Shown here in pieces: positions 1 to 6,616 of a DNA stretch of 11,740 nucleotides. The stretch lies in the NCBI GenBank assembly GCA_026770585.1, contig MU646341.1, positions 597,590 through 609,329 on the forward strand, written 5' to 3'. Source of the DNA: Baffinella frigidus (Eukaryota > Cryptophyceae > Cryptomonadales > Baffinellaceae). The notes beneath the pieces are model-generated. The model ran no database searches. It was given only the letters and a program-made list of their open reading frames with translations, and was not told where the DNA came from. Positions within the stretch are counted from its first letter, which is position 1; each line of letters begins with the position of its first letter. A program made the position numbers and the translations under genes.

Positions 1-25
1 TGGGGTTTGGGGGTGTAGGGTTCAT

Positions 26-228
26 GGTAGGGTTTAGGGTTTAGGGTTTAGGGTTTCGGGTTTCGGGTTTCGGGTTTCGGGTTTAGGGTTTCGGGTTTCG
101 GGTTTAGGGTTTATTTATGGTTTGGTGTTTGTTGTTTGTTGTTGAGGGTTTCCAGTAGGGTTGGGGGTTTAGGGTTTCCAGTAGGGTTTCCAGTAGGGTC
201 TCCAGTAGGGTTCAGGGTGTAGGGTTGG
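26..228. repeat. Telomere-like degenerate repeat (TTTAGGG/TTTCGGG) in CFAP52 intron 14
   Basis: Runs of GGGTTTAGGG, GGGTTTCGGG and CAGTAGGGTTTC units. The G-rich strand is the plus strand, which is the template of CFAP52. Coding exon 14 follows directly, so this is intronic rather than a chromosome end. Confidence 0.9.
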
Positions 229-230
229 AC

Positions 231-294
231 CCGTCGACGATGCGGATGGCGCTGCCGTCGTACGCGTCCCAGTTCGTGATCTTGCGGTCCGTGC
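231..294 (-). CDS. CFAP52: CFAP52 exon 14 (last exon in window)
   Basis: 64 nt between acceptor CCGCAG and donor GTCCAA; GTDRKITNWDAYDGSAIRIV then D and two bases of a Gly codon, matching GTDRKIAYWEVFDGTVIREL. It ends in phase 2, and the following exon lies beyond the left edge. Confidence 0.94.
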
Positions 295-3200
295 CTGCGG
301 GTTGAGGGTGCACGATTTAGGGACGTGCGAGAGAGAGAGAGAGAGAGAGAGCGCGCGAGAGAGAGAGAGAGAGCGCGCGCGAGAGAGAGAGAGAGAGCGA
401 GCGCGTGAGAGAGAGAGAGAGAGAGAGAGCGAGAAAGCGAGAGAGAGAGAGGAAACGGCGAGCCTTGAATTGAGCAGAGCACGCACGCGGAAGCAGCAGA
501 GCTGATGGTCAAATTGATGGTCAAACCCCGCCGGGAGTCCAGGGACGCGCACCCGTGGTGAGCAGCTGGGACTCGTCGGGGTGGTAGAGCACGGACTTGA
601 AGAACGTCGAGGCGAACAGCGAGTTGTTCCGCGCGAACCGCCGCATGTCCCTGCGTCAGGGTTTTAGGGTTAGGTTTAGGTGTAGGTTAAGGTCTAGGTT
701 CAGGTTTAGGTTTGGGTTTGGGGTTTAGGTTTAGGTTTGGGGTTCAGGGTTCAGGGTTCAGGGTTCAGGGTTGAGGGTTGAGGGTTTACCCTGGGCTGGG
801 GTTGAGGTTTTAGGTTGTAGGGTTTAGGGTTTGGTGTTTGGTGTTTGGTGTTTGGGGTTTGGGGTTTAGGGTTTAGGATTTGGCGTTGAGGGTGTCGGGC
901 TGACCAGATGATGCACGAGCCATCGCTTGACGCCGTCACAAACTCAAGGTCGTTGCCCCGCACCTTGTTTTCGCACCCCACACAGCGGGCTACGAAGGGA
1001 TTTTCAGCCCATTTCGGGCCGAGTTTCCGTGAACTTATCCGTAGGCCCCTATGCCCCTACGGGTTGCCTACCGTAGGGTCCTGGGTCTTATCGCTCAGGG
1101 GTTACTCGAAATAGCTTGGAGGGTTGCATCGTTACCAGATGATGCAGGAGGTTCCCGTGAACTTATCCGTAGGAACCCCCCTATGCCTCTACGGGTTGCC
1201 TACCGTAGGGAGTTAGGGTTGCGTCGTTACCAGATGATGCAGGAGGTTCCCGTGAACTTATCCGTAGGAACCCCCCTATGCCTCTACGGGTTGCCTACCG
1301 TAGGGAGTTAGGGCTGCGTCGTTACCAGATGATGCAGGAGCCATCGCTTGACGCCGTCACGAACTCGAGGTCGTTGCCCCGCACCTGTTAGGGTTTAAGA
1401 TTTAGGGGTTGGGGTTTGGGGTTTAGGGTTCGGGGTTCAGGGATCAGGGTTGAGATTTTTTTATGGTTTGGGGTTTGGGGGCTTGGGGTGTGGGGTGTGG
1501 GGTGTGGGGTGTGGGGTGTGGGGTGTGGGGTGTGGGGTTTGGGTGTGAGGTTTAGGGTTGGGTTTGGGGGGTTGGGTGTGGGGTTTAGGGTTGGGTGTGG
1601 GGGGTTGGGGATTTAGGGTTTACGGTGTAGGGTGGTGTACCTTGATGCAGTTGACCGTGGCCTTGTGCTCCTTCATGCTCCCGAGCATCACGCGGCTCTC
1701 CGCCGTCACGCGCCACACCCGCACGGAGCCTGGCGTATCCGGGGACATGTTTAATTAAGAAAGTGGATCCCTATCTGTTCATAGGAGTTGGACGAAGGCT
1801 AGTTAGGGCCCTAAGTAAATTCAATTATGACCAGAACCCGGTTTGATAGGCCGGTTTCTTCTAAATTAAACATGTTCCCGGATGATGGTGTCGGGGTCAG
1901 GTTTCGGGGTGAGGTCACGCGGAGCCTGGTTTCGTGGTGAGGTCACGCGCCACTCCCGCACGGAGCCTGGTGTCGGGGTCAGGTTTCAGGGCCTAGCGTT
2001 CAGGTTTCAGGTTTCAGAGTTTTAGGTTGCAGAGTCTAGCGTTCAGGGTTCAGGGTTTAGGTTGTAGGGTCAAGCGTTCAGGGTTGAGGGTTCGGGGAAA
2101 CCCCTGGTTCAGCGTTTAGGGTTTGGGGTTTAGGGTTTAGGGTTCCGGGGTTACCCTGGTTTAGGGTTCAGGGTTTAGGGTTTAGGGTTCAGGGTTTAGG
2201 TTGTAGGGTCTAGCGTTCAGGACTTACGGTTCAGGGGTTACCCTGGTTTAGGGTTGAGGGTTTAGAGTTTAGGGTTTAGAGTTTAGGGTTCGGGGTTCAG
2301 CGGTTACCCTGGTTTAGGGTTTAGGGTTTAGGGTTTAGGGTTTAGGGTTTAGGGTTTAGGGTTCAGGGTTCAGGGTTCAGGGTTTAGGGGTTACCGTCCG
2401 CGCCGCCCGAGACGATCTTGTCGGGGTCGTTCGCGCACGCGATCGCTGTCACCCCCTGGGTCAGGGTGTAGCGTTTAGGGCTTAGGGTGTGGTATTTAGG
2501 GTTTAGGGTGTGGGGTGTGGGGTGTGTGGGGGGTGGGATGTGGGGTTGAGGGTGTGGGGTTTGGGGTTTAGGGTGTGGTGTTTGGGGTTTAGGGTTCAGG
2601 GTGTGGTGTTTAGGGTTTGGGGTTTGGGGTTTGGGGTGTAGGGTTCAGGGTGTGGTGTTTGGTGTTTAGTGTTTGGTGTTTAGGGTTTGGGGTGTGGGGT
2701 GTAGGGTTACCCCGACGTGAGCGTCGTTGATCACGTAGAGGAGCTTGCCGGACTGCGGCCCGAACGCCCGGATCTTGCCTGTGTTTGGGTGTTCCTTAAG
2801 TGGCCAGTAGGCACACATGCCCTACGGTAGGGACCTAGGACCTGCCTAGGACCTCTTGGCCGTCAAATTTGACAGCATGGCCACTTAAGGGATAGGGTTT
2901 AGAGTTTGGGGTTTCGGGTATAGTAGTTAGGGTTGATGTAGCATGACTGATCACGTAGAGGAGCTTGCCGGACTGCGGCCCGAACGCCCGGATCTTGCCT
3001 GTTGTAGGGGTTGTTGTTTGGTGTTTGGTGTTTGGGGTTGGGGGTTTAGGGTCTGGGTCTGGGGAATAGGGTTCGGGGTTTGCTGACTGACGAATTGCTG
3101 ACTTTTGGCGTGTTTCTTGTGCAAGAATCCAATAATTAACTTAAGCGCGGTACCTTGTAGGGTTTGGGGTGTGGGGGGGTACCGTCGGACCACCCGGAGA

Positions 3201-4101
3201 GGGACCACCCTCTCGGGCTGAACCTCGCGGTGCGGCCGTCGCGCGAGAACCTCGCGGTGCGGCCGTCGCGCGAGGTTCAGGGTTTCGGGTTCAGGGTTGA
3301 GATAGGGTTCAGATAAGACAGGGTTTAGTTAGGGTTTAATTAGGGTGTAGCTGGGGTGTGGGGGGTACCGTCTGCCCAGCCGGAGAGGACCCCACGACCA
3401 TCTGGTAAGCCCCAACCCCCACACCCTCATCCCTCAACCCCAACGAGTCGCGCCCGGTTCAGGGTCTAGGGTCATCCATCAACCCCAAAGAGTGTGGGTG
3501 TAGGGGGTACCGTCGGACGAGCCGGAGAGGATCCACGGTCGCGCGAGAAGCAGATGCTGTTGCAGTCCAGAGATGCGATCTGGGTGTGGCAACCTACGCG
3601 GCACGCCCCTCCCCGGAAATCCGGGGGAAACCCGGGGGGGGGCGTGACAAATTGCTGACTTTTGGCGTGTTTCTTGGGCAAGAATCCCACGGTTGACTTA
3701 AGCACGGTACGGTACCGCGTAGGGTTTGGGGTGCAGGGGGGTCACCGTCGGACCAGCCGGAGAGGATCGCGCGGCCGTCGCGCGAGAAGCAGATGCAGTT
3801 GCAGTCCAGCGATGCGATCTGGGGTTGGGGGTTGGGGTTTAGGGTTTAGGATTTGGGAGTTGGGGCTTGGGGGTTTGGTGCTGGGTTTGGGGTGGGGGCT
3901 TGGGGCTTGGGGATTAGAAAGCAGATGCAGTTGCGGTGCAGAGATGCAGTTGCGGTCTAGGGATACGAGCTGGGTGTGGGGGTTGGGGTGAGGGGGTTGG
4001 GGTTTCCGGGTTTGGGGTGAGGGGATGAGGGTGTCCGTCCATACGTCGCAGCATCGCAGCATCAACTCCGGGCTCAGGGTTAAGGGTTGAGTATTCAGGG
4101 T

Positions 4102-4140
<39 letters not shown>

Positions 4141-6309
4141 GGTGGAGGGTGGAGGATTCAGGGTTGAGGGGGATGGAACCTGGACGCGGAGTAGCTCCGC
4201 ACACGTCCGCGCGTTCCACACCCGAATGTCACTCTTCGAGGCCTGCAAGGGTGCCAGGGTTTCAGGGTCAGTGTTTCGGGGTGAGGTGTTAGGTGTTAGG
4301 TGTTGAATGTTAGGTGTAAGGTGTTAGGCGTTGAGGGTTTATGGTTTATGGTTTATGGTTGAGGGTGGAGGGTGGAGGGTGGAGGGTTGAGGGTTGAAGG
4401 ATGAAGGTTGAGGGTTGAGGGTGGAGGGTTGAGGGATGAAGGATGAAGGTTGAGGGTTGAGGGTTGAGGATACCGTCGCGAACAGCTCCGAGTAGCCCAC
4501 GGGGAACACCACGTCGTTGATGCGTGTGGAGTGGCACGTCGAGCGCTGGGGTTGAGGGTTGAGGGGTTAGGGTTTGGGGTTTGGGGTTTAGGGTTTGGGG
4601 TTTAGGGTTCGGGGTTTAGGGTTTGGGTTTTGGGGTTTACCAGCTCGGCCGTGAGCCCCTCGTACTTGACGACGTAGGTGGAGCACGAGGTGGTCGCTGC
4701 GAAGGGTTCAGGGTTCAGGGTTCAGATTTCAGGGCTGAGGGTTCAGGGTTCAGGGTTCAGGGTTCAGGGTTCAGGGTTCAGGGTTCAGGGTTCAGGGCTG
4801 AGGGTTCAGGGTTCAGGGTTCAGGGTTCAGGGTTCAGGGTTCAGGGTTGGGGAAGGGTAGGGTACCCGCGAAGAAGAGCTGGCCGGAGACGTGTGGCGCG
4901 AGGCACATCACCTGGGGGTTGCGATTTCTGGGGGTTAGGCTTTCTGTGGGTCGGGATTCCTGGGGGTTGGAATTTCTGGATTTGGGGGTTGGGGGTTTGG
5001 GGTTTGGGGTTTGGGGTTTGGGGTTTGGGGTTTGGGGTTTGGGATTTCTGGGGTTTGGAGTTTCTGGGGTTTCTGGGGTTTCTGGGGTTTGGGGTTTGGG
5101 GCTTGGGGGTTACCGCGCCGCCGTCGATTACTGAGGACCGCAGGATCTTGAGCGTCTCGCGGTCCATCACCTTCAGGGGGTTTAGGGTTTAGGGTTTAGG
5201 GTTTAGGGGTTTAGGGTTTAGGGTTTAGGGGTTTAGGGTTTAGGGTTTAGGGTTTAGGCTTTAGGGGTTTAGGGTTTAGGGTTCAGGGGTTGAGGGTTGA
5301 GGGTTGAGGGTTAAGGGTTGAGGGTCTAAGGTTTTATTGGTTGGGTCAAGGGTTTAGGGTTGGGGGTGTCACCGCGATGGTCCCGTCGCCGCCCCCCACC
5401 AGGAGCTCCCCGTCGGGGGTGCAGTTGAGCGCGACGACGCCTTGCGGCATGCGCACCTTCGGGCCGATGTGCTTGAAGAGCTTGGTGCGCATCGAGACCT
5501 GCGGGGGAGGAGGCGGGGAAGGGCGTTAGCGCGGGCGAGGGGGCAGCGGTGGGAAGTTCGAGGGGGGGAGGGAGAGGGAGAGCGGGAGAGAGGGAGAGCG
5601 GGAGAGAGGGAACAGCGTTACACAGTGAGAGAGAGAGAGAGAGAGGGGAGACCTTGAGGATGTCGCCGGAGGCCGTGCCCGCGTAGCAGAACTCGTCTTG
5701 TTCGTCGACCCAGATGGTGTTGACGGTGCGCTGCAGCTTCCCGAGGTTGCAGTCGGTCGGCCGCACCTTGTGGTTGTCTAGGTCGAAGTTCCACACGCGG
5801 AAGTTGTCCTTGCCTGCGGTGAGGATGGTGAATGGATCGAAGCGCGCGAACTTGACGGAGTGGACTGCGTCGTTGGCGGCAGGCGAGCCGCACACCGCCT
5901 TGCCCGTCTCCAGGTTCCACACCACCAGCGAGTTGTCGTCCTCCCCCCCGATCGACGCCAGCCACTTGTCGTCGCACGAGAAGGCCACGCCCTCCACGCG
6001 CACCTTGTGCAGCCTGAGTCTGTGCAGGATCTCCAGCGTGTCCATATCCCACACGATCACGTCAGCCTGGAAGCCCAGGTGCGTCACCTGCCCCGTCGCC
6101 AGGTACTTACCCGAGGGCGACAGCGCCATACATGTCACGCGGTCACTGTGCCCCTGAAGGAACTGCTGGTTCGAGGGGTTGACGATGTCCCGCTTCACGA
6201 TCGTCGAACCCAGCGCGAAGATCATGCTCCGGTTGTCCGGCAGCAGGATGATGCCATTGGGGACGGACCCCGCGAAGCCGATAACGGCGTTGAGTTCCAG
6301 GTGCTCCAT
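231..6309 (-). CDS. CFAP52: CFAP52 (WDR16/FAP52), ciliary WD40 protein, 14 exons visible, 3' end outside window
   Basis: Joining 6309-5653, 5498-5373, 5170-5114, 4911-4866, 4696-4641, 4545-4474, 4242-4180, 3818-3746, 2778-2711, 2455-2395, 1729-1641, 1384-1326, 650-553 and 294-231 gives one open frame of 529 codons plus 2 nt, with GT-AG introns and matching phases throughout. The product follows animal CFAP52 without gaps: an N-terminal ELNAVIGF block, QFLQGH, GQVTHLGFQADVIVWD (WD at residues 87-88), VVWN (130-132), CGSPAA, RVWN (171-174), ASGDILK, SDIRVWN, GKIRAFGP, VRVWRV, VTASSDGSCIIWD and GTDRKITNWD. Family knowledge: CFAP52 is a tandem beta-propeller microtubule inner protein in the B-tubule near the inner junction of ciliary doublets. 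About 85-90 C-terminal residues lie beyond the left edge. The ATG at 6309 precedes the conserved start; the frame stays open upstream, so a longer N-terminus cannot be excluded. Introns hold telomere-like repeats, MITE-like elements and exon copies. Confidence 0.96.
328..456. repeat. GA microsatellite with GCGC interruptions in CFAP52 intron 13
   Basis: An almost pure (GA)n tract with GCGCGCGA breaks; CT-rich on the CFAP52 sense strand. The remainder of the intron to 552 shows nothing further. Confidence 0.95.
553..650 (-). CDS. CFAP52: CFAP52 exon 13
   Basis: 98 nt between acceptor ACGCAG and donor GTGCGC. The split Trp codon is completed and followed by DMRRFARNNSLFASTFFKSV then LYHPDESQLLTT, matching WDLVRLRRNQMILANTLFQ and YHPEEFQIITSG of animal CFAP52. 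Confidence 0.95.
657..900. repeat. Telomere-like degenerate repeat in CFAP52 intron 12
   Basis: TTTAGG, GTTCAGG, GTTGAGG and GTTTGGTGTTTGG units in short homogeneous runs that switch variant every few units. Confidence 0.9.
905..963 (-). CDS. CFAP52: CFAP52 exon 12, copy B (possible alternative exon)
   Basis: A full-length 59-nt duplicate of exon 12 with acceptor AAG and donor GTCAGC. It encodes the same VRGNDLEFVTASSDGSCII peptide; the three nucleotide differences I count (CTC/CTT, TTC/TTT, TCC/TCG) are all synonymous. Because 59 is not a multiple of 3, including both copies would shift the frame, so at most one can be used per transcript. It may be an alternative exon, the true exon, or a recent unused duplicate. 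Confidence 0.55.
1024..1340. repeat. 95-bp tandem repeat carrying the exon 12 donor
   Basis: The block GTTACCAGATGATGCAGGAG occurs at 1131, 1226 and 1321, exactly 95 bp apart. Units one and two each continue with GTTCCCGTGAACTTATCCGT and a CTACGG...CCGTAGGG inverted motif. A diverged unit without the exon edge starts near 1024. Read on the minus strand, the repeated block is the last bases of exon 12 and its GTAACGAC donor. Confidence 0.9.
1326..1384 (-). CDS. CFAP52: CFAP52 exon 12, copy A (preferred)
   Basis: 59 nt between acceptor AACAG and donor GTAACG; VRGNDLEFVTASSDGSCII plus the first two bases of a Trp codon. I prefer it to the near-identical copy at 905-963 because its acceptor is canonical and its donor resembles the GTAAC donors of other exons in this gene. 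Its 3' edge and donor are repeated at 95-bp intervals downstream in the transcript. Confidence 0.85.
1388..1630. repeat. Telomere-like repeat and GGGGTGT array in CFAP52 intron 11
   Basis: Contains about nine consecutive GGGTGTG units near 1492-1540 among GGGTTTAG variants. This homogenised sub-array fills most of the intron between exons 11 and 12. Confidence 0.9.
1641..1729 (-). CDS. CFAP52: CFAP52 exon 11
   Basis: 89 nt between acceptor GCCAG and donor GTACAC. It reads SVRVWRVTAESRVMLGSMKE then HKATVNCIK, matching the VRVWQI ... KEHKSSVSCIR part of animal CFAP52. A MITE-like element starts 6 bp upstream of the acceptor AG, and copies of the exon's 5' edge lie at about 1913-1970. Confidence 0.94.
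1737..1883. mobile_element. MITE-like element M1 in CFAP52 intron 10
   Basis: A 147-bp AT-rich segment bounded by imperfect terminal inverted repeats: left ATCCGGGGACATGTTTAATT, right the reverse complement of ATCCGGGAACATGTTTAATT. It has no coding capacity. The left terminus is 6 bp from the acceptor AG of exon 11. TGGCGT to its left and TGGTGT just to its right could be a diverged target-site duplication. Confidence 0.75.
1913..1970 (-). repeat. Duplicated 5' edge of CFAP52 exon 11
   Basis: 1941-1970 repeats the first bases of exon 11 (GCTCCGTGCGGG, then GTGGCGCGTGAC) with an upstream CACCAG acceptor. A shorter copy (GCTCCGCGTGACC) lies at 1913-1930. Neither extends to a full exon. Confidence 0.75.
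1975..2393. repeat. Telomere-like degenerate repeat in CFAP52 intron 10
   Basis: Long TTTAGGG/TTCAGGG array including a clean run near 2305-2365. The phrase GGGGTTACCCTGG recurs at about 2148, 2226 and 2300 and resembles the exon 10 donor context GGGTTACC on the plus strand. Confidence 0.9.
2395..2455 (-). CDS. CFAP52: CFAP52 exon 10
   Basis: 61 nt between acceptor CCCAG and donor GTAACC; GVTAIACANDPDKIVSGGAD plus one base. It joins exon 9 in the expected GVTAIA register. Confidence 0.93.
2457..2709. repeat. Telomere-like GTGGGGTGTGG / TTTAGGG repeat filling CFAP52 intron 9
   Basis: The whole intron between exons 10 and 9 is made of GGGTTTAGGGTGTGG-type units. No transposon or exon copy is seen in it. 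Confidence 0.9.
2711..2778 (-). CDS. CFAP52: CFAP52 exon 9 (intact copy)
   Basis: 68 nt between acceptor CACAG and donor GTAACC; KIRAFGPQSGKLLYVINDAH then VG, matching KIRAFAPETGRLMYVINNAH of animal CFAP52. A truncated copy lies at about 2948-2998. A transposon-like element begins 13 bp upstream of the acceptor. Confidence 0.94.
2794..2890. mobile_element. MITE-like element S1, perfect 12-bp TIRs
   Basis: 97 bp starting CCTTAAGTGGCC and ending GGCCACTTAAGG, with internal CCTACGGTAGGG and a direct repeat CCTAGGACCT. It starts 13 bp from the acceptor of exon 9. A related copy, S2, is at 8222-8312 in the other gene. Confidence 0.8.
2948..2998 (-). pseudogene. Truncated duplicate of CFAP52 exon 9
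   Basis: Identical to exon 9 from its first base through TACGTGATCA, with a CAACAG acceptor, then diverging so that the NDAHVG codons and donor are lost. It lies about 220 bp upstream of the real exon 9 in the transcript, on the far side of element S1. Confidence 0.85.
3090..3170. mobile_element. R-family element R1, left end truncated
   Basis: Shares GAATTGCTGACTTTTGGCGT, GTTTCTTGTGCAAGAATCC and AATAATTAACTTAAG with R3 (inverted). The hairpin-bearing left third seen in R2-R4 is missing. Confidence 0.75.
3175..3270 (-). pseudogene. Scrambled fragment of CFAP52 exon 8 (copy E)
   Basis: The minus strand contains TCCGACG followed by GTACCCCC (3' edge with donor). TCGCGCGACGGCCGCACCGC then appears twice in tandem, matching the SRDGR codons. 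It is not an open exon. Confidence 0.65.
3361..3420 (-). pseudogene. 3' edge fragment of CFAP52 exon 8 (copy D)
   Basis: The minus strand reads GTCCTCTCCGGCTGGGCAGACG then GTACCCCC: only the last ~20 bases of exon 8 with a donor. Confidence 0.6.
3511..3579 (-). pseudogene. Near full-length frameshifted copy of CFAP52 exon 8 (copy B)
   Basis: 69 nt against 73 in the intact exon. Acceptor CCCAG and donor GTACCC are kept, but 4 nt are missing around the DGRA codons, which shifts the frame, and the Trp codon TGG is altered. Confidence 0.85.
3591..3735. mobile_element. R-family element R2
   Basis: Contains CTACGCGGCACG, a G/C hairpin around GGAAATCCGGGG, AATTGCTGACTTTTGGCGTG, GGGCAAGAATCC and CTTAAGCACGGTAC, as in R3. 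It sits between exon 8 copy B and intact exon 8. R1 has the same downstream flank (TAGGGTTTGGGGTG then an exon 8 edge), so element and exon edge were probably duplicated together. Confidence 0.75.
3746..3818 (-). CDS. CFAP52: CFAP52 exon 8 (intact copy)
   Basis: 73 nt between acceptor CCCCAG and donor GTGACC; IASLDCNCICFSRDGRAILS then GWSDG, phase 0/1. It aligns with CHGIDFMRDGKSIISAWNDG. It is the only full-length, in-frame copy among several related fragments in the neighbouring introns. Confidence 0.92.
3819..4179. repeat. CFAP52 intron 7: telomere-like repeats plus an exon 8 5' fragment
   Basis: Mostly GGGTTTAGG, GGGGTTGGGG and GGGTTGAGGGTTGAGG runs. Within it, 3919-3972 on the minus strand repeats the 5' half of exon 8 (CAACTGCATCT appears twice) after a CCCAG acceptor-like end. 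4024-4076 is unique sequence with no recognisable coding match. Confidence 0.75.
4180..4242 (-). CDS. CFAP52: CFAP52 exon 7
   Basis: 21 codons between acceptor TTGCAG and donor GTTCCA. It reads ASKSDIRVWNARTCAELLRV and Q, matching the KKDIRVWHTSSNRELLRI blade end of animal CFAP52. Confidence 0.93.
4255..4470. repeat. Telomere-like GGGTTGAGGGTGGAGG repeat, CFAP52 intron 6
   Basis: Runs of GTTAGGTGTTAGG, GTTTATGGTTTATGG, GGGTGGAGG and GGGTTGAGG that fill the intron. Confidence 0.9.
4474..4545 (-). CDS. CFAP52: CFAP52 exon 6
   Basis: 24 codons between acceptor CCCCAG and donor GTATCC, with INDVVFPVGYSELFAT matching the conserved EDIVFPFGTAELFAT segment of CFAP52. Confidence 0.93.
4641..4696 (-). 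CDS. CFAP52: CFAP52 exon 5
   Basis: 56 nt between acceptor TCGCAG and donor GTAAAC. After completing the split Ala codon it reads TTSCSTYVVKYEGLTAEL, aligning with the animal TEESHIYRVSF region. Confidence 0.88.
4702..4858. repeat. Homogeneous GGGTTCA heptamer array, CFAP52 intron 4
   Basis: About twenty near-perfect GGGTTCA units, with GGGCTGA breaks at two places, fill the intron between exons 5 and 4. Confidence 0.92.
4866..4911 (-). CDS. CFAP52: CFAP52 exon 4
   Basis: 46 nt between acceptor CCCCAG and donor GTACCC, coding VMCLAPHVSGQLFFA and the first base of the next codon. The phase fits exon 5. Confidence 0.88.
4915..5108. repeat. GGGGTTT / GGGGTTTCT array, CFAP52 intron 3
   Basis: Two homogenised sub-arrays, GGGGTTT and GGGGTTTCT, fill the intron between exons 4 and 3. 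Confidence 0.9.
5114..5170 (-). CDS. CFAP52: CFAP52 exon 3
   Basis: 19 codons, VMDRETLKILRSSVIDGGA, phase 0/0, acceptor TGAAG and donor GTAACC. It fills the blade strand between the GDGTIA and MCLAP segments. Confidence 0.9.
5176..5365. repeat. TTTAGGG array, CFAP52 intron 2
   Basis: The cleanest telomere-type stretch in the window: GGGTTTA units with GGGGTTTA steps, then GGGTTGA units toward exon 2. Confidence 0.92.
5373..5498 (-). CDS. CFAP52: CFAP52 exon 2
   Basis: 42 codons between acceptor CCGCAG and donor GTGACA, phase 0/0. It reads VSMRTKLFKHIGPK ... ELLVGGGDGTIA, matching the RTKLL and LLVGSG positions of animal CFAP52. Confidence 0.94.
5499..5652. repeat. Purine-rich GGGA/GA tract, CFAP52 intron 1
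   Basis: On the plus strand GGGAGAG and GAGAGAGA runs; CT-rich on the CFAP52 sense strand, giving a long polypyrimidine tract before exon 2. No telomere motif. Confidence 0.85.
5653..6309 (-). CDS. CFAP52: CFAP52 exon 1 (first propeller)
   Basis: The largest exon: 219 codons from ATG at 6309 to ...ASGDILK, donor GTCTCC. It holds most of the first beta-propeller, with WD40 blade endings VIVWD (84-88), LVVWN (128-132) and FRVWN (170-174) and a GH dipeptide at 53-54. It ends in phase 0 at the same protein position where animal CFAP52 reads GDILK followed by an N-P-R-T-K stretch. Confidence 0.96.
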
Positions 6310-6616
6310 CGTGCCGGCCGTCGCCTTTTTTTTGCAAGAGCTGTTCGCCTCACTCGCCTCACTCCTTGCAACCGCGCACCGACGCTCGACAACCACAGCC
6401 ACGGGAGGAAGCTCCTCCTTGCTCAAGCCCCGCGGTGGGAGCGCGGTTTGGAGAGAGCCGTTTTGTTTGAAGGAGAATCCCGGCCACTTTCGAGGGAAGA
6501 ACAACTTAAGGCGATCGGTTGAAATTCGAAATTACATGGAGAAAATCGGGGGTGAGTCTTGTAAAGCGACTCACATTTTCAGTTTTTTGAGAAAACGGGT
6601 TTGTGTTCTCGCCGGG
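6310..6616. promoter_or_regulatory. Divergent intergenic / shared promoter region
   Basis: About 300 bp separate the CFAP52 ATG (minus strand, 6309) from the best ATG of the cysteine-rich gene (plus strand, 6617), so both 5' UTRs and core promoters must lie here or overlap the coding ends. Visible elements are the spaced inverted repeat at 6552-6574 and a direct repeat of TCGCCTCACT/TTCGCCTCAC near 6346-6364. No clear TATA box is seen. The region lacks telomere-like repeats, unlike the introns on both sides. Confidence 0.6.
6552..6574. promoter_or_regulatory. Spaced inverted repeat GTGAGTC-N9-GACTCAC
   Basis: Perfect 7-bp arms separated by 9 bp within the divergent intergenic region. Each arm contains TGAGTC, which resembles an AP-1/Gcn4-type bZIP half-site arrangement. 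Binding is inference. The left arm also contains GGTGAGTC, which would serve as a splice donor for a plus-strand 5' UTR intron. Confidence 0.35.

Noticed and set aside
1-230. Chromosome end (telomere) at the left edge
   Set aside because: Repeats are degenerate and interrupted by CFAP52 exon 14, and identical-looking blocks recur in nearly every intron.
111-552. Long Leu-Ser-Arg ORFs on the minus strand
   Set aside because: They are translations of the GA/CT microsatellite and adjoining telomere-like repeat; CFAP52 exons 13 and 14 lie on either side.
1131-1340. CRISPR-like spaced repeats
   Set aside because: The 95-bp period is a plain tandem duplication of an exon edge in a eukaryotic gene; units do not alternate with unique spacers.
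5114-5170. Non-canonical splicing of dinoflagellate type (GC or GA donors)
   Set aside because: All introns inferred in both genes fit GT-AG, so this gives no support for a dinoflagellate origin despite TTTAGGG-type repeats.
4623-5192. 189-residue plus-strand ORF rich in GFRVQGS
   Set aside because: It reads heptamer arrays GGGTTCA and GGGGTTT across the antisense of CFAP52 exons 5, 4 and 3.
5860-6522. 220-residue plus-strand ORF
   Set aside because: Antisense of CFAP52 exon 1; high GC keeps the opposite frame open.
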